Below, piece after piece: positions 35,927 to 44,991 of a stretch of DNA of 64,000 nt. Origin of the DNA: an uncultured Microbulbifer sp. (lineage in GTDB: Bacteria > Pseudomonadota > Gammaproteobacteria > Pseudomonadales > Cellvibrionaceae); the NCBI RefSeq assembly GCF_947498635.1, contig NZ_CANMKV010000021.1:1-64000 (forward strand), written 5' to 3'. Every line of letters begins with the position of its first letter. Within the stretch, counting starts at the first letter, position 1. The notes under the pieces were generated by a model that ran no database searches, had not been told where the DNA came from, and worked only from the letters and a program-made list of their open reading frames with translations. Position numbers and translations under genes: made by a program.

Positions 35927-36775
35927 TCAAAGAATTTTTACAGTAGCATCCGAATATTCGCTCAATACAGAAGCCGGGAATTCATTAACATCCTGCAAAG
36001 CCCAGAGATTGTTAGTGACACCATTGGCAATAAGATGTATCACTGCCGACTCAATAGCAGAAAGCACACAAAGTTGTGCCGGATCATTTGTCGTCATCCC
36101 GGCCTCAATTTCCAGCAACCGCTTATACTCCACAAAAGTATAAACATCACCCTGAACCTGGCGTGAAAGGATTTTTTTACTGGTGAGCACACTATTTAAA
36201 ACGCGACCTGTGCGAACATCTACAGCACGTAAATTTACAGTCACCTCATCAACACGATACTGCTCAGAAAGGCCGATACCGAAATATCGAGCTCCGGCTC
36301 CACCAGTTTTTATGTTTGTATCATAAGCAATTATGCCTCCCTCCAACATAACATTGGCAGACATCAAGGAGGGCAGTTCAAATGGAAGAGGCGATTCCTG
36401 CTCTTTATTGGATGCCCTTATTATTTTTCTTTCGGTAAGTAAATTCTGTAATCCCTCCCTCTCCAAGGTGACAAACCACCCTGACTCGTTCAAGACCTGA
36501 ACAAGCATAGAGGCTGCCCCTTGTGTAACAGCGGTTGAGAAAGAGCTTGAAGGAGCAGGTCTATACTGTCCAGTTTGATCACTGAAGCCATAAACGGCCA
36601 CTACAATTTTCCCTCTCGGGGATGGCAAATTCAAAAGGTCGGCGTAGGTACTCATCCTATCTGTCAGAGTCGCCTTCTGCTCCCCTGGACCAAACAAAGC
36701 CTCCCCCGCACTCTGAAAAAAACTACAACCACCAAAAAATAAAACTGAAAATATGAATATTATTCTAACCACCAT
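35927..36775 (-). CDS. csgG: Curli secretion channel lipoprotein CsgG
   Basis: Forms the nonameric outer-membrane pore that exports CsgA and CsgB. At 282 residues it has a lipoprotein signal with lipobox FFGGC and the family blocks VVAVYGFSDQTGQYR, STAVTQGAASMLVQVLNESGWF, LEREGLQNLLTERKI, ANVMLEGGIIAYDTN and VTVNLRAVDVRTGRVL, close to E. coli CsgG (277). The ATG at 36775 is chosen, with GAGGTG upstream and at the start of the signal peptide. It follows csgF by 41 nt. Confidence 0.96.
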   Translation of the reverse strand: MVVRIIFIFSVLFFGGCSFFQSAGEALFGPGEQKATLTDRMSTYADLLNLPSPRGKIVVAVYGFSDQTGQYRPAPSSSFSTAVTQGAASMLVQVLNESGWFVTLEREGLQNLLTERKIIRASNKEQESPLPFELPSLMSANVMLEGGIIAYDTNIKTGGAGARYFGIGLSEQYRVDEVTVNLRAVDVRTGRVLNSVLTSKKILSRQVQGDVYTFVEYKRLLEIEAGMTTNDPAQLCVLSAIESAVIHLIANGVTNNLWALQDVNEFPASVLSEYSDATVKIL

Positions 36776-36816
36776 CACCGCCACCTCTAAAAAACACCAT
36801 CCGCTGGCCAATTAAA

Positions 36817-37218
36817 TCAGTTGCCCGGATTAAGACCAACAACCACAATCTCGGAAAGTTCCCCTGTAACAGCATCTGTAATAGTTATGGTTAATGTACC
36901 ATCCACATCAAGAATATTGACAATGAAGTCATCCGTTACCAAGGTTCCATCATTTCCATTGCCAACATCTGTAAGCAGCTGGGATAACAATCTGGATTCC
37001 AGGGTATCCGTAAACCGATCAAGCGAGGACGAATCAGAGTAAGGAGACTTGCCAGCCTTAGGGTCCTTTTTACCATTTTGGGCACTGGCATTATTTAGCA
37101 AATAATTACCATTCAGAGGGTTGCCCCCGAAAGACGGATTTACTGGAGTATAAATAAGCTCTGTAGCAAAAGCGGTGCAAGATAGCGCAAAAATAATTAA
37201 TAAATTTACATACTTCAC
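36817..37218 (-). CDS. csgF: Curli assembly protein CsgF
   Basis: A 133-residue secreted protein that binds CsgG at the cell surface and places the nucleator. A signal peptide ends near SCTAFA, followed directly by TELIYTPVNPSFGGNPLNG, the conserved CsgG-binding N-terminus of mature CsgF. Then come the NASAQN linker and the C-terminal ITITDAVTGELSEIVV. The start is GTG 37218, overlapping the csgE stop by one base (TAGTG) with GAGGAAA upstream. Confidence 0.95.
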   Translation of the reverse strand: MKYVNLLIIFALSCTAFATELIYTPVNPSFGGNPLNGNYLLNNASAQNGKKDPKAGKSPYSDSSSLDRFTDTLESRLLSQLLTDVGNGNDGTLVTDDFIVNILDVDGTLTITITDAVTGELSEIVVVGLNPGN

Positions 37219-37652
37219 TAGATTTCCTCCCCAGCCAAATCTAAATTCTGTGAAAACAATTCCTGTATCCTTTGCTGTCGTACATTATTGTTTATTTGAG
37301 AAGCTGCCTGCTCGACTACTTGCCCAAATCGCCTGCGCCCAGGATAAATAACAGTCCTGAACATCTGTTTATTTTCATAAGTCACCCACACAACACTACC
37401 CCAGCGTGCCGAAGGTCTTTCATGAACAGTAAGGTTATAATCGAAATCTGTCAGATTTGAGGAGATGTACAGAGAGAGTGCGCGCGCAAATTCCTGACCT
37501 ATACCACTCACCGTATTATCAATGATCAACCCTGTAAGAATTGAATCTTCACCATCACCAGAATCCAGGGTCTGAGAAACCGTGAAAGAAGACATGAAAC
37601 ATAGAGAAAGTACAAGGCACCTCCCCCAAAGAGAAAAATATTTTGATTTCAT
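37218..37652 (-). CDS. csgE: Curli production/transport component CsgE
   Basis: A 144-residue periplasmic adaptor that caps CsgG and selects substrates. A signal peptide (~residues 1-27, ending near FTVSQ) precedes LIIDNTVSGIGQEFARALS, NLTVHERPSARWGSVVWV and the C-terminal VYPGRRRFGQVVEQAASQI, typical of CsgE. It starts one base after the csgD stop, so translation is probably coupled. Confidence 0.94.
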   Translation of the reverse strand: MKSKYFSLWGRCLVLSLCFMSSFTVSQTLDSGDGEDSILTGLIIDNTVSGIGQEFARALSLYISSNLTDFDYNLTVHERPSARWGSVVWVTYENKQMFRTVIYPGRRRFGQVVEQAASQINNNVRQQRIQELFSQNLDLAGEEI

Positions 37653-37653
37653 C

Positions 37654-38337
37654 TTACAAATTCTGACTCGCCCAACTACTTGCTTCCAAGCGATTTTTAC
37701 AGCCTATCTTTCTATAAATTTTATATAGATGACTTTTCACCGTGTGTTCACTGACGCAGAGTACACTAGCAATATCTGCATTAGTCCGACACTCACAGAT
37801 AAGTTCTAATATCTGCCGCTCCCTCTGTGTGAGGCTTGCGGTTGTATCCATCCATCTTTTGGGGCGTCTGTGCTGCCGAAGAAAATTATGCAAAACATCT
37901 CTAGGAAACCAATATTCCCCACAAAATATCCTGCCTAATCTCTCCATAATCACTTTCGCATCACTCTTCGAGGGCATCAGCCCTAGCACCTTTTCCCAAT
38001 GCAATACAAAATCAAATTCACTTGTATCGTCTACGTTTAGTAAAATGACACTGGGAGCATCAATTGCAGCATGAATATCCCGTAAAAGTTGATCAAGTTC
38101 TAACTTAGAGAGATCTGCGCAATCGAGTAAAAGATAATCAGCAACCAAATCCTCAAAAGAAACTGAGGGAAGGCGCTGAACAATAGAGCACTTGGTTTGA
38201 AATTCCGTTTCAATATGACCTGCAAAAATCGAAGTTTGCAAGTTGATTGAGGATGTTAAGAAAGCTACAGAAGGCCCCTTAAGAGTACTATCTGCCGCAA
38301 CAATTTTTAAGCGTGCATAGTCCTTATGCAAATTCAT
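37654..38337 (-). CDS. csgD: LuxR/CsgD-family transcriptional regulator
   Basis: A 227-residue regulator with an N-terminal receiver-like domain and a C-terminal LuxR-type HTH: LTQRERQILELICECRTNADIASVLCVSEHTVKSHLYKIYRKIG (residues ~168-212). It lacks a clear phosphoacceptor context, as CsgD does; it is probably not a classical response regulator. Position at the head of csgEFG supports control of the curli genes. In E. coli CsgD activates csgBA and extracellular matrix genes. ATG 38337 has GGGGGAA upstream. Confidence 0.88.
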   Translation of the reverse strand: MNLHKDYARLKIVAADSTLKGPSVAFLTSSINLQTSIFAGHIETEFQTKCSIVQRLPSVSFEDLVADYLLLDCADLSKLELDQLLRDIHAAIDAPSVILLNVDDTSEFDFVLHWEKVLGLMPSKSDAKVIMERLGRIFCGEYWFPRDVLHNFLRQHRRPKRWMDTTASLTQRERQILELICECRTNADIASVLCVSEHTVKSHLYKIYRKIGCKNRLEASSWASQNL

Positions 38338-39033
38338 CTGGGTTCCCCCAACATACGATCCTTTTTGATTCTACCTGATGACGGCTTCTTACTTTTTTAT
38401 TCTTTTCATCCTGCGGTATCGTTGCTGAGAACTAAATCTATTCGATCAACCCTCATACTGCAACAGGTAGTGATACAGATACCAAAAATTCAATCTTAAG
38501 TGTGCCAGTAATCCTTGCAAATGTTACTTTCTCATACAAAGGTATCGCTTTTAACTTGACCTGGAACAATTGTTAGCATCCTTTCGTATAGATTTCAAAG
38601 TAACGCAAAATCACCTAGAACAACAATAAATTCGCACTAGTCCGCAAACTTAATTGATATATATCGAGTAAAACCGTATGTTAACTCAGCTCAAATAACG
38701 CACACCGACCGAGTAAACACCACCATCTGTCAATTTAAAAAGATTCGGAAAGCAATTTAGTCGAGTCCTCTCAAATAAAGAAATTAATAGCGCTCGGAAA
38801 AGCAATATCGCTTTGATTAAAAACTTATTCACCTATGATTTTCTAGTACAGCGTAAGTCCAATCGAACTTACCCATGAAATATCAACATGCCCAAATAGT
38901 AATCAGGCGCTTGCTGATTTATGCTTCCATACTGGTACTCTCTAATCATTTATCACAGCCTCAACTTGAGAATACAGTACAAGATAGGCTTTCTAATAAG
39001 CAAAAATTCGCCTTAGCCGCAAAGGTTCAAGTC
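38338..39033. other. Divergent AT-rich control region between csgD and aidB, 696 bp
   Basis: No gene seen. The open frame 38875-39033 upstream of the chosen aidB start is judged non-coding or at most an N-terminal extension. As for curli loci elsewhere, a large regulatory region before csgD is expected; I could not assign individual sites. Confidence 0.5.
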
Positions 39034-40692
39034 ATGAGTGATCATTTACACCCTTCAACACATACAGCTACTCACATAGTCAGTAACCAAGTCTCTCCTC
39101 TCTGTGGACACAACCTATATGCCGGTGACCAAGCCTTAATTGATAATACGCATCTCAATGGTGGGCACTGGGCGGAAAATGACTTACAGCGTTACGGTGA
39201 AGTCTGCGGAAGACCAGAAATGATTGAGCGGGGTTATGCTGCGAATGAGTTTAAGCCAATATTTGAAAGTCATGATCGTATCGGTAATCGCATTGACTTA
39301 GTACGCTATCACCCCTCGTATCACCAGCTTATGCAGCTCGCACTATCAGAAGGGCTCCACAGCTCTCCCTGGACCACTCCTCGTCCCGGGGCCAATGTAA
39401 CCCGCGCTGCGAAAAACTATCTTCATTGCCAGCTAGAGGCGGGGCACAGTTGTCCCGTTACGATGACCTTTGCCTCAGTACCCTCAATTAAGTTAAATCA
39501 GGGAATTGCTGAAGAGTGGATACCCAAGATTCTTAACCGGGGATATGATGGCAGCAATCGCCCATATTTTGAAAAGTCCTCCCTGACCATTGGTATGGGT
39601 ATGACCGAAAAGCAGGGCGGCTCAGATGTTCGCTCAAATACAAGCACCGCATTATATACAGGTGGTGAGAGCTATGAATTGCTTGGTCATAAATGGTTTA
39701 TGTCAGCCCCAATGTGTGATGGCTTCCTCGTATTAGCCCAAGCGCCAGGAGGGCTCTCATGTTTCCTGGTGCCCCGCTGGCGGCCTGATGGAAGCAAAAA
39801 TGCGCTAGAAATTCAAAGACTTAAGATAAAGGCTGGTAATGTATCCAATGCCTCTTCTGAAGTGGAGATGCGAGGTGCTTTAGGTTGGTTATTGGGTGAA
39901 GAGGGGCGCGGCGTAAACGCGATCATCAAGATGGTCGCCCTCACACGCTTTGATTGTATGGTTGGCTCATCAGGTGGGCAGCGCCAAGCAGTGGTGCAGG
40001 CTATGTATCACACCTCTCAGAGGAAAGCCTTTGGTCAGAAACTGATTGACCAACCTTTAATGAGGAATGTATTGGGCGACCTACAACTGGAAGTTGAGGG
40101 CTCAATCGCTCTAACAATGCGTATGGCACGAGCCATGGATCAAGAGGATCAGGAGCACGAACAGATGCTATTACGTCTGGGTGCTGCCGTAGGTAAATAT
40201 TGGATCTGTAAACGCAGCCCCCATCATGCCTATGAAGCAATGGAGTGCTTGGGAGGTAATGGGGTTATTGAAAACTTTATCACCGCCCGCCTCTACCGCG
40301 ATGCACCAATTAATGCTATCTGGGAGGGGTCAGGTAACATTCAGGCTCTAGACGTGCTGCGAGCGATTACTAAGACGCCCAGTGTCGTCAACCATTGGTT
40401 GGATGAAATGGCATCGAGTGTCGGCGTAGATTCTCGATTTGATAAAGCAATAAATTTACTGAAAAATGAACTTGCAGACCTGGATCAATTTGAATATCGG
40501 GCACGTCATATAATCGACCAAATGGCGATTACGATGCAAACCCATCTCCTTCTTCAGGCTGGCAATGAAGCCGTAAGTAATGCTTTTATTCAATCTAGAT
40601 TGGAAAGTAAGGGGGCACACAGTACCGGCACTCTTCCTAGAAACATTGATATAGAAACACTACTGAAACGCGGGGATCCACTTTCTTTATAA
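39034..40692 (+). CDS. aidB: AidB-like acyl-CoA dehydrogenase family protein
   Basis: A 552-residue flavoprotein closely matching E. coli AidB (541) block by block: ITMTFAS (here VTMTFASVP), IGMGMTEKQGGSDVRSNT, LLGHKWFMSAPMCDGFLVLAQ, GGLSCFLVPRW, RFDCMVGSSGG, EAMECLGGNGVIEN and INAIWEGSGNIQALDVLRAI. AidB is induced by alkylating agents and binds DNA and FAD; its true reaction is unsettled. ATG 39034 is chosen because homology begins there (HIVSNQVSPLCGHNLY) and AAAGG lies eight bases upstream. The upstream in-frame ATG (38875) would add 53 residues foreign to AidB. A terminator follows. Confidence 0.9.
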   Translation: MSDHLHPSTHTATHIVSNQVSPLCGHNLYAGDQALIDNTHLNGGHWAENDLQRYGEVCGRPEMIERGYAANEFKPIFESHDRIGNRIDLVRYHPSYHQLMQLALSEGLHSSPWTTPRPGANVTRAAKNYLHCQLEAGHSCPVTMTFASVPSIKLNQGIAEEWIPKILNRGYDGSNRPYFEKSSLTIGMGMTEKQGGSDVRSNTSTALYTGGESYELLGHKWFMSAPMCDGFLVLAQAPGGLSCFLVPRWRPDGSKNALEIQRLKIKAGNVSNASSEVEMRGALGWLLGEEGRGVNAIIKMVALTRFDCMVGSSGGQRQAVVQAMYHTSQRKAFGQKLIDQPLMRNVLGDLQLEVEGSIALTMRMARAMDQEDQEHEQMLLRLGAAVGKYWICKRSPHHAYEAMECLGGNGVIENFITARLYRDAPINAIWEGSGNIQALDVLRAITKTPSVVNHWLDEMASSVGVDSRFDKAINLLKNELADLDQFEYRARHIIDQMAITMQTHLLLQAGNEAVSNAFIQSRLESKGAHSTGTLPRNIDIETLLKRGDPLSL

Positions 40693-40722
40693 TTAAAAAT
40701 ATTTTACGACACTTCCAGAATT

Positions 40723-40752
40723 AACAACACGGCTACTGCCGTGTTGTTTCTT
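40723..40752 (+). terminator. Terminator of aidB
   Basis: A perfect 10-bp stem AACAACACGG / CCGTGTTGTT (40723-40732, 40739-40748) with a 6-nt loop, followed by TCTTTG. It is 30 nt past the aidB stop and in the gap to the convergent TonB receptor gene. Confidence 0.8.
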
Positions 40753-40772
40753 TGAGCCACCAAAGCAAGTCG

Positions 40773-43358
40773 CTAAAAGAAACTATAGCGAAAACCAAAT
40801 TGTCCACGCACTCCATAATATTCTAACTGCTTGGGCCTATTTTCATTACCAATATAATATGTTAGAGGTTCGTTAGTCAGGTTGAGAGCTTCTACAAAGA
40901 CAACCAGACTGTCACTCAATGTATAATTTGCACTCATCTCCAGACTGGTGTAGGCCCCATAGTATTGATCTCCATTTTTACTGGCTCCATGCTCCTCAAT
41001 ATACTCACCCTTATGATTTTGAGCCAAGCGTATGGAGAAAGCACCGTCGTCATAGTAGATAGAGAAATTATGTAACAAATCTGCTTGGCGGGAAATCGGC
41101 ACAGATTCATCACGTCCTGGGATATGCATTTCTGACTCCATCAAGGTGATATTTGCCGATACCCCAATATTTGAAAGAAATCCAGGCAGAAAATCCAACC
41201 TACGCACCAAGTTAAACTCCAAACCTCTCAGCCATGCATCGCCCCCATTTTCCGGGCTGTAGATATCAACTCCGGAAACCCCGTTATACTCGCCCTCTTT
41301 AACATCTTTAAAAATTGGATCGGTGATATCCTTATAGAAAACTCCAGTAGATAACACTCCGAATTCATTGAAATAGTATTCATACATCATATCCAGATTC
41401 CAAGAGTAAGTGGGATCAAGATCTGGATTACCACCTATAAATTCATTATCGTGTTCGGCGTAGTAACCTCCTGGATTCAGGTCACCAAAATCCGGCCTGG
41501 CAAATGTTCGGGTAACAGCAAACCGGATGTTACTATCTTCCGTAAGCGCATACTTTAGATGTACCGATGGCAGAATGGATAAATACTCTTTCTGGCCATT
41601 AAAAGGCACCAGGTAACCATTGTCAGATTCATCGGTGATAAACACCTGGCTATCCACCTCAGTTTGTGTCTGAGTCAGCCGCAACCCAGCTACAAAAGTC
41701 GCTCTCTCTGAAAAATCGTAAGTTCCCATACCATAAGCAGCCAGGTGACTTTCAGTTAGCTCAAAATTGCGTCCAAGAGCACCGCCATTTTCCACCAAAG
41801 CAGATTCTTCTGATACTAAAATAAATTTATCTCGATTTTCGTTCCAAAATTTTTCCAACTGCGACATTGAAGCCGATTGTGAGAACTGTGAGGCGTAATT
41901 AACATCCAGTTCAGATAAGAAATAACTTCTACCAGGCTGGTCAGACAATGTGAAATCAGCAAGAACCGGAGCAGAGCCGTAGTTCACCTCATCCCAGGCG
42001 TAAAATTCATCGGAAAATTCTGACACTCGCTCCTTATCCCGATATTTCATTCCGAACTTTAATTCCAACTCACTGGAAAGCTCCGAAGTAAAGTCAAAAG
42101 AAACAACTACTTTATCTTTTTCGTTGACATACACTTTATAAAGTTCAACCCAGGATAAATTGGACTGAGCCGGGTCCATCACAAAATGATCGGGAAGATG
42201 AGTCGGTATATTTTCTGCTGGATCATAGCCACCATCAATCTGGTTATAGGCCAGTCCATCCTCAGCCAAGCCAATATAACCCACATTCGCTTGGTCAAAG
42301 CGCATTACAAAATAAGAGTGATCTTCTTTATTAGGTGTATTCCCGTAGCGGAACTCATTATCATAACTGGCTAAACTCCAATTCAGCTGGTTATCAGCTC
42401 CTATAAAGCTTTCCCCACCAACTTCGAAGCCCTGCATACGAGTAATCAGCGTATTGTGTATGTGTTGAAGCTCCATTCTATCCTTATCAAACCTCAGCCT
42501 ATGCTTATAATGGATTTCTTCATCCTCAAGTGTTCCATATAAACCACGTGCAAAAAGTTTGCCTCCATCGTCAAACCGGTATTCAGTAGCAATATTTAAG
42601 CCAAGGGTATCCCTTGTCCCAGTGTAATCTCGTAATTCCAGGCGATATATTCCCACACCTTTACGGCGGGGCTCATAATTATCTGTTGCCCAGTCCCTGC
42701 TCCACCCGGTCACATTAGCAAGAAATCCCCACTTACCTTCCTCGCTTCTATCTCCATATAGAATACTCATGGATTTAATATCACCATCCGCTTTATCCGC
42801 ATAGCCACCGGAGAGGGATAAATCCAGAGTGCGCTCTTCAGGCGCAGTGCGGGTGACAAAGTTGACATTACCTCCAATAGAGTCTCCTTCCTGATCGGCA
42901 GTGAGCGCCTTGGAAACTTCGATACGCTCAATCAATTCCGATGGGAAGAAATCAAAAGCCGTAGCCCTGCTGGTCGTTTCCTCTTCTGCAGATGGCAATC
43001 GGTGGCCATTGAGGCTGGAGGAGCTCCACTGGGATGGGAGACCGCGAACAGCTACAAAACGTCCCTCGCCCTGGTCACGTTCAATAGAAACACCTGAAAC
43101 TCGTTGAACTGCCTCTGCAGCGTTACGATCGGGCAGCTTGCCAATACCATCTGCTGATACCACACTGACAATACGGTTAGATTCCCTCTGTATCTCCAGT
43201 GAATGCAACTCAGTATCAAACATGTGGCCTAGCACCACCACTTCTTCTATGCCGTAATCATCCAGAGCTCCCTGCTCACTACTTTCTTGAGCAAACACGT
43301 AACTACCCTGCCCAATTAGCAAAGCGATCGCTGCAGGCAATAATTTGACTCGAATCAT
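40773..43358 (-). CDS. TonB-dependent outer-membrane receptor (TIGR01782-like)
   Basis: An 861-residue outer-membrane importer. The signal peptide is at residues 1-23 (ends SYVFAQ). The TonB box is probably in EEVVVLG, then the plug domain: IGKLPDRNAAEAVQRVSGVSIERD, FVAVRGLPSQWSSSSLNGHRLPS and GDSIGGNVNFVTR. The barrel ends in the terminal aromatic signature FGFRYSFF. The plug resembles the large TIGR01782 group usually linked to organic substrates rather than siderophores. ATG 43358 is preceded by GGAG. The gene is divergent from the phosphonate operon and carries the same operator palindrome 80 bp upstream, so I infer uptake of a phosphonate or phosphonate-bearing molecule. Confidence 0.92.
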   Translation of the reverse strand: MIRVKLLPAAIALLIGQGSYVFAQESSEQGALDDYGIEEVVVLGHMFDTELHSLEIQRESNRIVSVVSADGIGKLPDRNAAEAVQRVSGVSIERDQGEGRFVAVRGLPSQWSSSSLNGHRLPSAEEETTSRATAFDFFPSELIERIEVSKALTADQEGDSIGGNVNFVTRTAPEERTLDLSLSGGYADKADGDIKSMSILYGDRSEEGKWGFLANVTGWSRDWATDNYEPRRKGVGIYRLELRDYTGTRDTLGLNIATEYRFDDGGKLFARGLYGTLEDEEIHYKHRLRFDKDRMELQHIHNTLITRMQGFEVGGESFIGADNQLNWSLASYDNEFRYGNTPNKEDHSYFVMRFDQANVGYIGLAEDGLAYNQIDGGYDPAENIPTHLPDHFVMDPAQSNLSWVELYKVYVNEKDKVVVSFDFTSELSSELELKFGMKYRDKERVSEFSDEFYAWDEVNYGSAPVLADFTLSDQPGRSYFLSELDVNYASQFSQSASMSQLEKFWNENRDKFILVSEESALVENGGALGRNFELTESHLAAYGMGTYDFSERATFVAGLRLTQTQTEVDSQVFITDESDNGYLVPFNGQKEYLSILPSVHLKYALTEDSNIRFAVTRTFARPDFGDLNPGGYYAEHDNEFIGGNPDLDPTYSWNLDMMYEYYFNEFGVLSTGVFYKDITDPIFKDVKEGEYNGVSGVDIYSPENGGDAWLRGLEFNLVRRLDFLPGFLSNIGVSANITLMESEMHIPGRDESVPISRQADLLHNFSIYYDDGAFSIRLAQNHKGEYIEEHGASKNGDQYYGAYTSLEMSANYTLSDSLVVFVEALNLTNEPLTYYIGNENRPKQLEYYGVRGQFGFRYSFF

Positions 43359-43437
43359 TCTCCATCCCCTTATCAAATAAAATATGAAGGGCAAACTGTT
43401 ACCGAAGTAAATTTAACGAGTTTGACCGCACCACAAA

Positions 43438-43451
43438 CTGGACTAGACCAG
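43438..43451. promoter_or_regulatory. Phosphonate-regulon operator 1 (before the TonB receptor)
   Basis: CTGGACTAGACCAG, a 14-bp dyad with one central mismatch, 80 bp upstream of the receptor start. The same sequence is repeated at 43614 and, nearly, at 48507. It resembles the known PhnF-type operator TGGTATAGACCA of GntR/UTRA regulators. Confidence 0.7.
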
Positions 43452-43612
43452 AATGCTAGTGTGCAGGCATGACGTTTGTATAACAGAAGCATGAATATTT
43501 TCACGCCCCCACAGCACGATATATCTTTAGTGAAATCACTTAGTACAGCAGACAAACATTTCTGAATTTAAGAAAGATACGGTCACAAAAGTTTAATCGA
43601 TAACCTTTAGAA

Positions 43613-43628
43613 TCTGGACTAGACCAGA
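43613..43628. promoter_or_regulatory. Phosphonate-regulon operator 2 (before the transporter operon)
   Basis: TCTGGACTAGACCAGA, identical in its core to operator 1. It ends 18 bases before the ATG of the MFS-like gene, a position suited to repression. Confidence 0.7.
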
Positions 43629-43646
43629 ATATGATTACTGAACAGT

Positions 43647-44972
43647 ATGGAAAATATCAGCAATAGAAAGGCACCCAATTACAGCAAAGATTTTATCAGC
43701 GAGCAGCTTCTACTGCTCTTTTCTGGAATCGCTGCCTTTTCTACTTACTTCTGCATGTATGCTTTTCGAAAGCCCTTTGCAGCCGCTTCCTATTCTGATA
43801 TTCCAGGCTGGGAGTTTATTCTCGACTTCAAAACCGCGCTGATTATTTCCCAACTACTAGGCTATACATTTTCAAAAGTTATCGGGATTAAGGTCGTCTC
43901 AGAGTTGCGTCCATTACAGCGAGGCCGGTTACTTCTAGCCCTGGTCCTTGCCAGTCACTTGGCCCTGGTTGCATTCGCAATAACTCCTGCTCCCTATAAT
44001 GTGGCCATGCTTTTTTTAAATGGCCTTCCCCTGGGAATGGTCTGGGGGTTGGTGTTCAGTTACCTGGAAGGCCGTCGCCTTACTGAAGCGCTAGGCGCTA
44101 TTTTATGTGTTAGCCTAATCGTCTCTTCAGGAGCCGTAAAAGCGGTAGCTGCTTATCTTCTGCTGGAATGGAAAATTCCAGAACTCTGGATGCCTGCAGC
44201 GGCTGGATTACTATTCTTACCTGGCCTGCTGGTATCTACACTTGCACTCAGTAGAACCCCACAACCTAGCCAAGCCGACATTAGTGCACGCAAAAAAAGA
44301 ACACCTATGACTGATGAGATGCGCAACCGTTTTCTCAATGAAACGCATTTTGGTCTGCTGGCCTTAATATTGACCTATGTATTTCTAACCGCATTTCGCG
44401 ACTTCACCGATAATTTTGCTGCTGAACTCTGGCAAGCTCTGGGATATGGTGAAACACCTCATATTTTCCTCACCAGTAGTCTACTTGTTGCACTGGTGGT
44501 ACTTGGCTCCCTGGCTCTACTTATTTTTGTACGAAATAACTATCGTGCATTGCAGCTAAATCAGTTATTTGTAGCGATTGGGGGAGCTACTTGCATTACA
44601 GCAACGCTGGTGTTCGAGACGGGCTCTATAACCGGCGCCACCTGGATGATCGCTATAAATGTTGGACTCTATATCGGTTATGTTCCGTTTAACTGCTTAT
44701 TATTTGAACGTCTAGTCGCCTGTACCAAAAGTCTTGGCAATGCCGGATTCGTTATTTATCTGGCAGATAGTTCAGGCTATATCGGCAGTATTGGAGTCAT
44801 GCTGTATAAAACATTCGCACAGCCAAATCTAAACTGGTTACAGTTTACCCAGCAGTTTTCCTACGCCACCGGTTTTGCGTGCATTCTGCTAATGCTGTTC
44901 TCACTTATCTCCTTCCGCCGCCTGCGCCGTAACCATTGTCCACGGTCAGAGCTAGTTACTTCTCCAGTGTAA
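43647..44972 (+). CDS. MFS-like 12-helix membrane transporter of a phosphonate operon (DUF5690-type)
   Basis: A 441-residue polytopic inner-membrane protein with about twelve hydrophobic segments and a short polar linker in the middle (residues ~205-230, RKKRTPMTDEMRNRF). It opens with CMYAFRKPFAAASYSD after the first helix; this YAFRKPF motif is seen in organophosphate-antiporter-like and DUF5690 proteins. It is the first gene after operator 2 and is followed 19 nt later by the FAD enzyme, so it is probably the inner-membrane step for the compound imported by the adjacent TonB receptor. The substrate is inferred from context only. Confidence 0.8.
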   Translation: MENISNRKAPNYSKDFISEQLLLLFSGIAAFSTYFCMYAFRKPFAAASYSDIPGWEFILDFKTALIISQLLGYTFSKVIGIKVVSELRPLQRGRLLLALVLASHLALVAFAITPAPYNVAMLFLNGLPLGMVWGLVFSYLEGRRLTEALGAILCVSLIVSSGAVKAVAAYLLLEWKIPELWMPAAAGLLFLPGLLVSTLALSRTPQPSQADISARKKRTPMTDEMRNRFLNETHFGLLALILTYVFLTAFRDFTDNFAAELWQALGYGETPHIFLTSSLLVALVVLGSLALLIFVRNNYRALQLNQLFVAIGGATCITATLVFETGSITGATWMIAINVGLYIGYVPFNCLLFERLVACTKSLGNAGFVIYLADSSGYIGSIGVMLYKTFAQPNLNWLQFTQQFSYATGFACILLMLFSLISFRRLRRNHCPRSELVTSPV

Positions 44973-44991
44973 AAAGGGTTATAAGCAAGAT

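Noticed and set aside
38875-39033. N-terminal extension of the aidB frame (53 residues)
   Set aside because: No ribosome site before the upstream ATG, and similarity to AidB begins at the ATG at 39034, which has AAAGG upstream.
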